Shown in pieces: positions 26,334-33,791 of a stretch of 64,000 nucleotides of DNA. The stretch's first letter is position 1, and each line of letters starts with the position of its first letter. The stretch is from contig NZ_JAAVTK010000008.1 in the NCBI RefSeq assembly GCF_012275535.1, positions 124,001 to 188,000 on the forward strand, in the 5' to 3' direction. The notes under the pieces are model-generated. The model saw only the letters and a list, made by a program, of their open reading frames with translations, had not been told where the DNA came from and did not search any database. The DNA comes from Hymenobacter artigasi. Lineage in GTDB: Bacteria; Bacteroidota; Bacteroidia; Cytophagales; Hymenobacteraceae. The position numbers and the translations under genes were made by a program.

Positions 26334-27173
26334 ATGCAACCCAACTTTGTTGTCTTAACCGATTTTTCGCTCGCCGCCGAGCGCGCCCGGGTGTATGCCG
26401 CCGCCCTGGCCACGCCCCTCAAGGCCGACTTGCACCTGATACACGTTTTCCTGCCGCAGCCCATCACCACCGAATACGGGATGGTGCTGCCCGTGCTCGA
26501 CGACCAGTACGTGCCCGCCACCCGGCGCAGCCTCCAGCAGGTGGCCGCCTCCCTGCCCGTGCACGCCACCGCCGAGCTGCTGGAATCCGACTGGCCCAGC
26601 GCCATCGAGCAGGCCCTGCACCAGCACCACCCGCTGCTGCTGGTATCCGGCCTCACGGCCACCAGCGGCTACCTCGACGAGTGGCTGAGCAACCGCACCC
26701 TGCCGCTGGTGCACCAAACCGGCTTTCCAATGCTGCTCGTGCCCGAGCACCTGCCTGATGCCGCCATGCATCCGCCCCGCCGCGTGGTGCTGGCCCTGGA
26801 AGCCGACCAAGCCTTCACGCTGGAGCCCGCCGCCACTGCCGTAATCCCAGTGCTGCAGGCCCTGGAGTGCGAAATTATTTCGGTGACGGTGCTGCCGCCG
26901 GGCGCGCCGGGCGGCACCGGGGCGGGCTTCGCGGCGGCCCAGGCATGCGGCCTGGCCTCTGCCACGCCCGGCCACGAGCTGCGCCCGGTGCTGAGCGAGC
27001 TGCCCGCATCGGGGGTGCTGCAGGCGGTGCAGGAGCTGAACGCTGACTTGCTGGTATTGCTCGACCAGGGCCACGGCTGGATGCACAAGCTGGTGAGCGG
27101 CAGCGTGATAGACCATGTGCTGCGCTACACCAAGGTGCCGGTGCTGCTGCTATCGGCCCGCCCGCGCGAGTAG
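26334..27173 (+). CDS. Tandem universal stress protein
   Basis: This 279-residue protein has two USP domains. The first starts NFVVLTDFSLAAERARVYAAAL and includes LHLIHVFLP and PLLLVSGLTATSGY. The second includes RRVVLALEADQAFTLEPAA, ADLLVLLDQGHGWMHKL and VPVLLLSARP. It follows the preceding USP gene by 129 bases. The gap contains a weak box-like sequence (ATGAC-AAAC-GTCGA, 26241-26254) about 33 bases before TGGAATTG, a poor -7 match, so separate control is only a possibility. The start was chosen at the ATG directly before strand 1. Confidence 0.88.
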   Translation: MQPNFVVLTDFSLAAERARVYAAALATPLKADLHLIHVFLPQPITTEYGMVLPVLDDQYVPATRRSLQQVAASLPVHATAELLESDWPSAIEQALHQHHPLLLVSGLTATSGYLDEWLSNRTLPLVHQTGFPMLLVPEHLPDAAMHPPRRVVLALEADQAFTLEPAATAVIPVLQALECEIISVTVLPPGAPGGTGAGFAAAQACGLASATPGHELRPVLSELPASGVLQAVQELNADLLVLLDQGHGWMHKLVSGSVIDHVLRYTKVPVLLLSARPRE

Positions 27174-27244
27174 GAACGGAGCGGCCATCAACGTTCGCCG
27201 CAACAATTAAAGCTCCTCCTTCGGGAAGCTGCGAATTGTGCGAA

Positions 27245-27310
27245 ATGATAAAAGTCAGCTACCGGTGTGATGCTGATTATTGGATGTGCAGGAAGAATGA
27301 GCGAGCTTTA
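27245..27310 (+). promoter_or_regulatory. Paired FNR/CRP-like operator with promoter, site D (orphan short transcript)
   Basis: The distal box is ATGAT-AAAA-GTCAG (27245-27258) and the proximal box GTGAT-GCTG-ATTAT (27267-27280), with centres 22 bases apart. The -7-like GAGCTTTA (27303-27310) is exactly 33 bases from the proximal centre and nearly identical to the element at the ccoI promoter (GAGCTTTG). The predicted transcript starts near 27317 and runs towards the convergent hemF gene. Only a very short ORF lies in this 425-base gap, so the product may be a small RNA. Confidence 0.6.
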
Positions 27311-27433
27311 AGGGTGGTATTCACGGGGCAGTCCCTGCCTCGCGGAGCGCCTTCGGCTGGCCGGTGGGCGCCTCGCCAAATCGGCCTGCTTTCTTCATTC
27401 ATGCGGGAATTTCAGCGATTCCCCGCCAGGACC

Positions 27434-27598
27434 ATGCACGTTTCTGCCGACCATCTGCAACTGATTTTTGTGTCGTCCACGGTTTCGGCGGCGTGGGGCG
27501 CGGGCTGGGTGGCTACGGCGGTGCCGGCTCCGCGCCTGGGGCAAATGTCCGTTGCCGTGGTGCCCGTGCCGGTGCGCCTGACGGTGGTGCCGGCCTAA
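27434..27598 (+). CDS. Possible small protein (54 residues) behind paired-box site D
   Basis: The frame begins MHVSADHLQLIFVSSTVS and ends in a Val/Pro-rich tail (VAVVPVPVRLTVVPA). An upstream ATG at 27402 would add 11 residues. It shares its last four bases with the end of hemF on the other strand. There is no known family, and codon use alone does not separate it from chance in a GC-rich genome. The only support is its position behind a well-formed operator-promoter. Confidence 0.3.
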   Translation: MHVSADHLQLIFVSSTVSAAWGAGWVATAVPAPRLGQMSVAVVPVPVRLTVVPA

Positions 27599-28551
27599 GC
27601 GGTCGCCCCGTCGGCCGGCACGGCCAGCCAGTCGATGCCCTGGCGCAGCCACTGCTGCGAGGCGGCTTCGGGCGAGGCGGGCTCGGGCGTGAGGTTGTAG
27701 TGCCAGTCGGCCTGCGGGGGCAGGCTCATGAGGATGGACTCGGTGCGCCCGCCGGTTTCGAGGCCGAAGCGCGTGCCCCGGTCGATGGCCAGGTTGAACT
27801 CGGCGTAGCGGCCCCGGCGCACGCGCTGCCACTGCTGCTCGCGCTCGGTGTAGGGCAGGGGCGCATTCTGGCGCATAATGGCGCTGTAGCTGCGGCCATA
27901 CACCTCGCCCACGTCCTGCACGAAGGCGAACAATTCCTCAAACAAACCATCGCGGCCCACCGTGAGGCGGTCGAAAAAGAGGCCGCCCACGCCGCGCGTT
28001 TCCTGGCGGTGGGGCAGGTAGAAATATTCATCGGCCCAGGCCTTGAAGCGCGGGTAATAGTCGGGTTGGTGGCGCTGGCACACCTCCCAAATCTGCTCAT
28101 GAAACCAGCGGGCCTGCCGCGCATCCACATAAATCGGGGTCAAATCGAGCCCACCACCGAACCAGGCTTCGCCGTTGCCGGCCTCGAAATACCGCACGTT
28201 CATGTGCGAGATGGGCACCCGGGGGCTGCGCGGGTGCTGCACCACGCTCACGCCGGTGGCAAAGTAGCGGCGGTCGGGCATGAGCAGCTGCCGGGCGGCG
28301 GCCTCGCTCATCTCGCCCCACACGGCCGAGAAAGCCACGCCGCCCTTCTCCAGAATATCGCCGTGCTGGAGCACGCGGGTGATGCCGCCGCCGCCCTCGG
28401 CGTGGGTCCAGTCCTCGGGCACGAAGCGGTGGCCGCTGCCGTCGGCGGTTTCCAGGCGGTGGCACAGCCAGTCCTGAAACTGCCGCATCCATTGCTCGAC
28501 CATGGCGCGGGGTGAGGTAGCAGGGAGGGGGGGCAAGGCAGAGGTTTCCAT
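27595..28551 (-). CDS. hemF: Oxygen-dependent coproporphyrinogen III oxidase
   Basis: HemF converts coproporphyrinogen III to protoporphyrinogen IX using oxygen, in haem synthesis in the cytoplasm. The 318-residue length is normal. Clear family blocks are RVLQHGDILEKGGVAFSAV, SHMNVRYFEAG, AWFGGGLDLTPIY, EYFYLPHRQETRGVGGLFFD and RRGRYAEFNLAIDRGTRFGL. It is the last gene on the minus strand of the cbb3 oxidase island, 71 bases after a USP gene, with a short palindromic repeat in the gap. Its place here suggests haem supply for the oxidase. Confidence 0.95.
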   Translation of the reverse strand: METSALPPLPATSPRAMVEQWMRQFQDWLCHRLETADGSGHRFVPEDWTHAEGGGGITRVLQHGDILEKGGVAFSAVWGEMSEAAARQLLMPDRRYFATGVSVVQHPRSPRVPISHMNVRYFEAGNGEAWFGGGLDLTPIYVDARQARWFHEQIWEVCQRHQPDYYPRFKAWADEYFYLPHRQETRGVGGLFFDRLTVGRDGLFEELFAFVQDVGEVYGRSYSAIMRQNAPLPYTEREQQWQRVRRGRYAEFNLAIDRGTRFGLETGGRTESILMSLPPQADWHYNLTPEPASPEAASQQWLRQGIDWLAVPADGATA

Positions 28552-28584
28552 TAGTGAAATAAGAAAGGCTATAAAAAATAAACG

Positions 28585-28612
28585 GTCATGCTGAGCGGAG
28601 TCGAAGCATGAC
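28585..28612. repeat. Short palindromic repeat (GTCATGCT...AGCATGAC)
   Basis: This 28-base element begins GTCATGCTGAGCG and ends in the complement AGCATGAC. It shares its end sequence and general make-up with the arms of the large inverted repeat at 30915-31022, so both look like members of one intergenic repeat family. Confidence 0.6.
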
Positions 28613-28622
28613 GGGCAGACGC

Positions 28623-29567
28623 CTACACCCAGTTCACGCCGTGGTAGGTAGCGCGGCTACCGGCGGTGGCCGTGGCCCCGGCTGCTGCTTCAGTTGGCTC
28701 CTCCTGCCGGGCCAGGCGCTCGGCGCATTTGTCGCAGCACTGCACGGCGGGCTGGCGCTCGGCGGCGCGCAGCACCAGCACCGGAATGCGGGTGTGGTAG
28801 GCCTGTGTGGTGGTGTAGCAGGCATCGAAATAGCGCAGCAGCTGGGCAGGGCTGGCGGGCGCAATCACCAGCAGCTGGGCCTGAATGTGGGCGCAGAACT
28901 CGCTGATGCCTTCCAGCGGGGCATCGTCTTCGAGCAGATGTGGGGTGCAGGTGGCCGTCCAGCCCAGTTGGGCAGTGGCTTTGCTCAGGCCCTGGCGCAG
29001 GCTGCGCCGCTGCGGCCGCTGGGCGGGCGCGTAGAACTGCACCAATTCGAGTGGGGCCGTGCGGAAGGCGCTTTCCAGGGCGGCCAGGTGGGGCAGCACG
29101 GTGGGGTTGAGGGTGCCGAAATCGGCGAGGAACACCAGGCGCTGGGGCAGCGAGCGGCGGCCCGGCGGCACCACCAGCACGGGGCAGGCCACAAGCTCGG
29201 TGAGGGCGGCGGCGTGGTTGCCGGGGGCTTCCTGGCGGCCGCAGTCGATGTGCTCCAGGCCCATCACCACGAGGTCGGCAGCGCAGCGGGTGGCCTCGGC
29301 GCGGATGTGGTCGTGCAGGCAGCCGGCCAGCACCCGGTAGTGGTAGCGGATGCGGCGGCCGTCCTGCCGGGTGAGCTGCTGGTAGCGCAGGCGCTCCACC
29401 AGGCTGTGCAGGTGCTGCTCCTGGGTTTCGAGGGGGGTAACCACGTCCTCGGGCTGGCAGTAGAGCAGCACGATTTCGGCCGGCCAGCGCACGGCCAGCT
29501 TGTTGGCATAGGCGAGGGTGGCCTCGGTGGCGGCGGTGTGGTCGAGGGGAACGAGAATGGTTTTCAT
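28623..29567 (-). CDS. Universal stress protein with Cys-rich C-terminal extension
   Basis: This 314-residue protein has two USP domains. The first starts MKTILVPLDHTAATEATLAYANKL and has DLVVMGLEHIDCGRQEAPGNHAAAL, VACPVLVVPPG. The second covers RLVFLADFGTLN to IPVLVLRAAE. After it comes a tail of about 45 residues with CCDKCAE (a CC-x-x-C cluster that could bind metal) and an Ala/Thr-rich end. The first domain has a G-x2-G-like element (GLEHIDCG) of uncertain value. The gene sits 31 bases downstream of the TauE/SafE-like gene and upstream of hemF, all on one strand. Confidence 0.88.
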   Translation of the reverse strand: MKTILVPLDHTAATEATLAYANKLAVRWPAEIVLLYCQPEDVVTPLETQEQHLHSLVERLRYQQLTRQDGRRIRYHYRVLAGCLHDHIRAEATRCAADLVVMGLEHIDCGRQEAPGNHAAALTELVACPVLVVPPGRRSLPQRLVFLADFGTLNPTVLPHLAALESAFRTAPLELVQFYAPAQRPQRRSLRQGLSKATAQLGWTATCTPHLLEDDAPLEGISEFCAHIQAQLLVIAPASPAQLLRYFDACYTTTQAYHTRIPVLVLRAAERQPAVQCCDKCAERLARQEEPTEAAAGATATAGSRATYHGVNWV

Positions 29568-29598
29568 GGGCGGGTATTGAAGGGATAGTTAGCAGAAA

Positions 29599-30324
29599 TC
29601 AATGGCAGTCGAGTACCTGGCTGGGTTGGGAGCCGGCCGCCGCCGCCGGCGCCTGCAGCTGCGGGCTCATATAAGGAATGCCCAGCCCCAGCCCCCGCAC
29701 GATGAACAGCACCGCCAGCGCCGAGGCCGCGTAGGGCACCGCCCGGCGCAGCCGCCCGCGCCAAACCAGCGGCACCAACTGCCCGCTCAGCGAGAGGCCC
29801 AGCATGAGCGGCAGCGTGCCCAGCCCAAACAGGGCCATGTAGGCGGCCGCGCCCGCCACGCCCGGCGCGCTCAGTGCTCCGGCCAAAGCGAGGTACACCA
29901 GCCCGCAGGGCAGCAGGCCATTGAGCAGCCCCGTGGCAAACAGCGCCGGCCTGGAAGCCTGCTGAAACAGGCGGCCCAGCGTGGCTTTTACCCAGGCCAG
30001 CGGCCGCCCAAAACCGAGCCCATCGGCGAGCCGCGCCGTGTAGCGCTCCGGCACTGCCACCAGCAACAGAATCAGCACCCCCGAGGCAATGGACAGCCCC
30101 TGCTGCACCCCCGCCAGCCGCAGGCCCTGGCCCAGCAGGCCTGCGCCCGCGCCCAGTGTGGCGTAGGTGGTGGCCCGGCCCAGGTTATAGAGCAAGCGGC
30201 CGCCTACGTAGCGCAGCCGGCTGGCCCCCGCCGCCGGCCCGGGCAGCGCCAGCGCAATGGCCCCGCACATGCCCACGCAGTGGAAACTGCCCAGCAACCC
30301 AAATAAAAAGCCAGCCCAGAGCAT
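29599..30324 (-). CDS. Sulfite exporter TauE/SafE-family protein of the cbb3 cluster
   Basis: This 241-residue protein has about six membrane helices. It opens with the typical FLFGLLGSFHCVGMCGAIALAL and holds LLNGLLPCGLVYLALAGAL later, the two Cys/His-containing helices of the family. Members beside ccoN genes are thought to take part in copper or cofactor handling for the oxidase; that role is inferred from neighbourhood here. It lies between FixH (106 bases upstream) and a USP gene. The last residues (QVLDCH) carry a Cys-His pair at the C-terminus. Confidence 0.85.
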   Translation of the reverse strand: MLWAGFLFGLLGSFHCVGMCGAIALALPGPAAGASRLRYVGGRLLYNLGRATTYATLGAGAGLLGQGLRLAGVQQGLSIASGVLILLLVAVPERYTARLADGLGFGRPLAWVKATLGRLFQQASRPALFATGLLNGLLPCGLVYLALAGALSAPGVAGAAAYMALFGLGTLPLMLGLSLSGQLVPLVWRGRLRRAVPYAASALAVLFIVRGLGLGIPYMSPQLQAPAAAAGSQPSQVLDCH

Positions 30325-30350
30325 GAGGTGAAATAGTGAGTTGGTGGATT

Positions 30351-30427
30351 AGTGGATTGGTGGAATAGTGCCATAGCTAGCAGAGATGGACATCGAACCC
30401 ACCAACCCACTATTCCACCAATCCACC
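30351..30427. repeat. Imperfect inverted repeat between fixH and the TauE/SafE-like gene
   Basis: Arms of about 19-20 bases (GTGGATTGGTGGAATAGTG at 30352-30370 and its complement at 30408-30427) enclose a 37-base spacer. The words AATAGTGAGTT also occur as direct copies outside the arms. The element fills most of the 106-base gap. Confidence 0.7.
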
Positions 30428-30430
30428 ACC

Positions 30431-30895
30431 TCACCGAATAGTGAGTTCTTTTTCGAGGAAGTAGGCTTGGTTATTGGCCGTGAAATCGACCCGCACGCGC
30501 CAGTAGCCGGGCAGCAGTTGGGCGGTGTTGAACTGTTGCTGCGCGCCGGTTTGCAGCGGCAGGGTGAAATCCAATTTTTGGTCGGAAGGGCGGAAGAAGT
30601 GGATTTGGCCCTGCACCGGTTGGCTGGCCAGCGCGGGCGGGAGTTGCAGCGTGAGGCGCTGGGTGGCGGCCTCGTGGTGCAGCTGCACGGGCGCGGGCAG
30701 GGCGGCGGTGCGCGCCATCGATTCCATGCGCTGCTGGTAGGCCAGCTCCTGCTGGTAGTAGTCGGGGCTGACGAGGTCGACGGTGGTCCGCATGGCCTGC
30801 TGCACCATGAAGCCGATGTAGCCGGCGAAGAGCACGAACACGGCAATGATGGCGTAGGGCCAGATGGTGCGGGGTTTGGAGGGGGAGGTGACCAT
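30431..30895 (-). CDS. fixH: FixH family protein
   Basis: This 154-residue protein has one N-terminal membrane helix (YAIIAVFVLFAGYIGFMVQQA) followed by VDLVSPDYYQQELAYQQRM, the usual FixH/CcoH start, and a beta-sandwich-like periplasmic domain. FixH helps assemble the cbb3 oxidase, together with CcoI and CcoG. It is 155 bases downstream of ccoG on the same strand; the gap is filled by a large inverted repeat. Confidence 0.9.
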   Translation of the reverse strand: MVTSPSKPRTIWPYAIIAVFVLFAGYIGFMVQQAMRTTVDLVSPDYYQQELAYQQRMESMARTAALPAPVQLHHEAATQRLTLQLPPALASQPVQGQIHFFRPSDQKLDFTLPLQTGAQQQFNTAQLLPGYWRVRVDFTANNQAYFLEKELTIR

Positions 30896-30914
30896 GGATA
30901 TTAGGGTAAACAGG

Positions 30915-31022
30915 CCGTCATGCCGAGCGCAGCCGAGGCATCTCGCGTGGGCTAGTAATTCAATCGTTGAAAAAGGAATAGTGGTGGCACGCGAGATGCC
31001 TCGGCTGCGCTCGGCATGACGG
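30915..31022. repeat. Perfect 35-bp inverted repeat between ccoG and fixH
   Basis: The two arms (30915-30949 and 30988-31022) are exact complements over 35 bases and begin with CCGTCATGCCGAGCGCAGCC. The 38-base spacer is AT-richer. A T-run follows the right arm. If transcribed it would make a very stable hairpin inside the operon. Its end sequence resembles the palindrome near hemF at 28585. Confidence 0.95.
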
Positions 31023-31050
31023 GCTTTTTCAGCCTTTCATATTCTCGTAC

Positions 31051-32457
31051 TCACTGCACCGGCCCGAGAAACTTCGTGCTCGTCTCCGCAATCAGCTTTC
31101 CTTTACTGAACAGGCCGATGCGGATTTTCTGGTTGGTGTGGTGGAGGGCGGCGCGGGGCAGCTCGGCGAAAAACACGCCCTCGGCAATGCCCTGGGCGGG
31201 CAGGGTGAGCGTGGTGGTGCTGATGAGGGAAATGGTGCCCTGGGCCGGTTCCAGCAGGCGCAGGGTGAGGGGGTAGGGCTGGTTGGTCTTGTTGATGACC
31301 GAGATATTGTATAGGTTGGTGATGGTGCCGTGGTCGGTTTTCTGGAAGAGCTGGCCGGGCGTGCGCAGCACCGTGGCCGCCACGTTGGCCCGCGACACCA
31401 GCAGGCCGGTGAGCACAATCAGCAGGAAGGCCAGCACGCCGGAAAGGGCTTTCACGCGGCCGGTGAGGCGGAATTTGGTGCCCTCGGCAATGCCATTCAC
31501 GGAAGCGTGGCGGATGAGGCCCTGCGGCTTATTTATCAGGTCCATGATGTTGTTGCAGGCATCGATGCAGGCCGTGCAGTTGGTGCATTCGAGCTGGGTG
31601 GCGCCGTTGCGGATGTCGATGCCCGTGGGGCACACCTGCACGCACTGGTGGCAGTCGATGCAGTCGCCGGCGGTGCGGGTCTGGGTTTTGCGCAGCTTCT
31701 CGCGGGGCTCGCCGCGCTGGTAGTCGTAGGCTACCACAAGGCTGTCCTTATCGAGCAAAACGCCCTGCAAGCGGCCATACGGGCACACAATGGTGCACAC
31801 CTGCTCCCGAAAACGCGCAAACACCGCATAAAACAGGCCGGTGAACACCGTGAGCGCCGCCAGCCCGCCCAGGTGGGCCGTGGGCGCATCGGTCACAATC
31901 TTCATCAGCTCCTCGGTGCCGATGATGTAGGCCAGGAAAGTGTTGGCAATGATAAATGAGATGGCCAGAAACAGCGCATGCTTGGTGGTTTTGCGCCAGA
32001 GCTTATCCCAGTCCAGCTCGCGCCGGTCAAGGGCTTTTTGCTGGGGCGCGTCGCCCTCCAGCCAGTACTCGATGCGGCGGAACACCATCTCCAGAAAGAT
32101 GGTCTGGGGGCACACCCAGCCGCAAAATACCCGCCCGTACACGACGGTGAACACGATGATGAACACCAGAAACGTGAGCGTGGCCAGCAGCAGAATGAAG
32201 AAATCCTGGGGCCAGAAAATCTGCCCAAAAATGATGAAGCGCCGCGCTGGCAGGTTCAGCAGCAGCACCGGCAGGCCGTTGATGCGCAGCCACGGCCCGG
32301 CAAAGAGAAGCGCCAGAAAGCCGTAGCTCAGCGCCTTGCGGTAGCGGTAGAGGCGGCCGGCGGGCTTTTTGGGGTAGAGCCACACCCGCTCGCCCGCCGC
32401 GCCTATCGTGGAGAGCGAGTCGCGGTATGAGTCGTCGGGCTGGAAGGGGGTGGACAT
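31051..32457 (-). CDS. ccoG: Cytochrome c oxidase accessory protein CcoG (FixG/RdxA)
   Basis: This 468-residue membrane ferredoxin-like protein is involved in delivering copper to the cbb3 oxidase. It has about five membrane helices, the motif VFCGWVCPQTIFLE in the second loop, VCTIVCPYGRLQG, and two iron-sulfur cluster motifs: CIDCHQCVQVCPTG and CTNCTACIDAC. A C-terminal Ig-like domain (about 360-468) is periplasmic. Gene order ccoP-ccoG-fixH on one strand agrees with a cbb3 assembly operon. Confidence 0.95.
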   Translation of the reverse strand: MSTPFQPDDSYRDSLSTIGAAGERVWLYPKKPAGRLYRYRKALSYGFLALLFAGPWLRINGLPVLLLNLPARRFIIFGQIFWPQDFFILLLATLTFLVFIIVFTVVYGRVFCGWVCPQTIFLEMVFRRIEYWLEGDAPQQKALDRRELDWDKLWRKTTKHALFLAISFIIANTFLAYIIGTEELMKIVTDAPTAHLGGLAALTVFTGLFYAVFARFREQVCTIVCPYGRLQGVLLDKDSLVVAYDYQRGEPREKLRKTQTRTAGDCIDCHQCVQVCPTGIDIRNGATQLECTNCTACIDACNNIMDLINKPQGLIRHASVNGIAEGTKFRLTGRVKALSGVLAFLLIVLTGLLVSRANVAATVLRTPGQLFQKTDHGTITNLYNISVINKTNQPYPLTLRLLEPAQGTISLISTTTLTLPAQGIAEGVFFAELPRAALHHTNQKIRIGLFSKGKLIAETSTKFLGPVQ

Positions 32458-32473
32458 GGTCGTTCTGGCGTTC

Positions 32474-32612
32474 GCCTCACCCCCCGGCCCCCTCTCCGAT
32501 GGAGAGGGGGAGCCGAGTCGGCACGGACGAATTTATTTAGCGTGTCGAATTGAGTAACTGGTCAGCTGGCTCCCCCTCTCCTTTTCGGAGAGGGGGCCGG
32601 GGGGGGAGGCGC
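32474..32612. repeat. Compound inverted repeat between ccoP and ccoG
   Basis: Two C/G-rich hairpins (a CCCCCTCTCC arm with GGAGAGGGGG in each) are arranged head to head. The left begins with a C6-containing arm and the right ends in its G7-containing complement, so the whole 139-base stretch is itself an inverted repeat with a spacer of about 50 bases. It fills most of the 173-base gap between the two genes. Confidence 0.9.
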
Positions 32613-32630
32613 ACCGTTGGGACGTTCCTC

Positions 32631-33509
32631 TTACAGCTTCGCCACCGCCTTCCCCACCGCTTCCTTCTCGCCCTGCGGTGGCTTGGCATTAGCCGGTTTC
32701 GTGCCTTGCAAACTCAGCACGTAAGAGCTGACCTGCAGAATCTGCTTGCCCGAGAGCTTGCCTTTCCAGGCTACCATGCCCTTGCCGTTGATGCCGAATT
32801 TGATGGTTTTGTAGATGTGGTTTACCTCGCCGCCGTGCAGCCAGAATTCGTCGGTCAGGTTGGGGCCGATTTTGCCCTCGCCGCTGGCCCCGTGGCAGGG
32901 AGCGCAGTTAGTAGCGAAAATGGCTTTGCCGCTGCTCAGCTCGGCCGGCACCAGCAGGGGCTGGTAGGTGGTGAGCAGGTTGGGGTCGTCGGGAGTGGCG
33001 GCGATGAGCAGGGCGGCCTGCTGCATCTCGGCGGCATATTCGGCCCCCTGCAGCTGGCCGGTTTTGAGAACGTGGTAGTAAGCGAGGTAGCCGACGGCGA
33101 AAATAATGGTGGCGTAGAAGCCGTACTTCCACCACGGCGGCAGGTCATTGTCGAACTCGTGGATGCCGTCGTAGTTATGGTCGAGCAGTTCGTCGCGCAC
33201 GTCGCCCTGCACCAGGCGGGCATCGCCCACCAGCAGGCCCAGCACGCGGCCGCTCCAGGTGTCGTGCACCAGGGGCAGGTCGTAGAGCTGGCGCAGCTGC
33301 GGCTTCATCTGCCGCGTGATGACGATGCCGGTGAGCAGCAGCACCAGCAGCAGCAGGCCCAGCAGGCTCAGCAGCAGCCAGAACAGTACTTCCTGCTCGC
33401 TCATGGCGGCGGCTTTGGCAGCGGGGGGCGCGTCGGGCGTTTGGGCGGCCGCCGCGTAGCCGCCGAGCAGGCCCGTGGCGAGTAGCAGCAGGGGGCGTTT
33501 GGTTAACAT
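32631..33509 (-). CDS. ccoP: cbb3-type cytochrome c oxidase subunit III, mono-haem form
   Basis: This 292-residue protein carries electrons to the oxidase. It has a signal-like start, a membrane helix (FWLLLSLLGLLLLVLLLTGIVI), then the typical CcoP N-terminal segment DGIHEFDNDLPPWWKYGFYATI with a second helix. The cytochrome c domain has a single haem motif CAPCHGASGEG (near residue 206) and a likely axial Met in NGKGMVAWKG. Classic CcoP has two CxxCH motifs; only one is present here, as in some Bacteroidota. Its first seven bases overlap the end of ccoQ. Confidence 0.93.
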   Translation of the reverse strand: MLTKRPLLLLATGLLGGYAAAAQTPDAPPAAKAAAMSEQEVLFWLLLSLLGLLLLVLLLTGIVITRQMKPQLRQLYDLPLVHDTWSGRVLGLLVGDARLVQGDVRDELLDHNYDGIHEFDNDLPPWWKYGFYATIIFAVGYLAYYHVLKTGQLQGAEYAAEMQQAALLIAATPDDPNLLTTYQPLLVPAELSSGKAIFATNCAPCHGASGEGKIGPNLTDEFWLHGGEVNHIYKTIKFGINGKGMVAWKGKLSGKQILQVSSYVLSLQGTKPANAKPPQGEKEAVGKAVAKL

Positions 33510-33706
33510 AGTTCGTCGGGGTCGAGGTGCGATTTCAGGGTTTCCGTTTCGTCTTCCAGGGGCAGCTGGCTCATGCTGTGCAGGTGCTGGCGGTTGGCAA
33601 TCAGCACATACACCAGCAGGCCGATGAAAAAGAGAAAGAAGATGGCGAAGGAGATGAGCGGATATACCGTGATGCCGGCAATGGACTGGAGCACGTTCTT
33701 TTCCAT
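33503..33706 (-). CDS. ccoQ: CcoQ-like small cbb3 oxidase subunit
   Basis: This 67-residue protein has one membrane helix (ITVYPLISFAIFFLFFIGLLVYVLIA) and a short acidic cytoplasmic tail. Its position between ccoNO and ccoP, overlapping ccoP by seven bases, and its shape identify it as the small CcoQ/FixQ subunit, which stabilises the complex. Sequence alone would not be enough. Confidence 0.8.
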   Translation of the reverse strand: MEKNVLQSIAGITVYPLISFAIFFLFFIGLLVYVLIANRQHLHSMSQLPLEDETETLKSHLDPDELC

Positions 33707-33709
33707 AGA

Positions 33710-33791
33710 GTAGCGCGGACTTTGTAGTCCGCTAGTGAACAGGGTGAGAAGAATAGATGAGGGAACTCGCGGACTACAAAGTCCGCGCTAC
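33710..33791. repeat. Perfect 22-bp inverted repeat; arms contain TTTGTA-loop palindromes
   Basis: The arms (33710-33731 and 33770-33791) are exact complements. Each arm holds its own small palindrome GGAC-TTTGTA-GTCC. The right arm reaches four bases into ccoNO and supplies the stop codon of that gene (33788-33790). Confidence 0.95.

Noticed and set aside
27236-27433. Extension of the small ORF behind site D to 27236
   Set aside because: It would run through the operator boxes and the -7 element.
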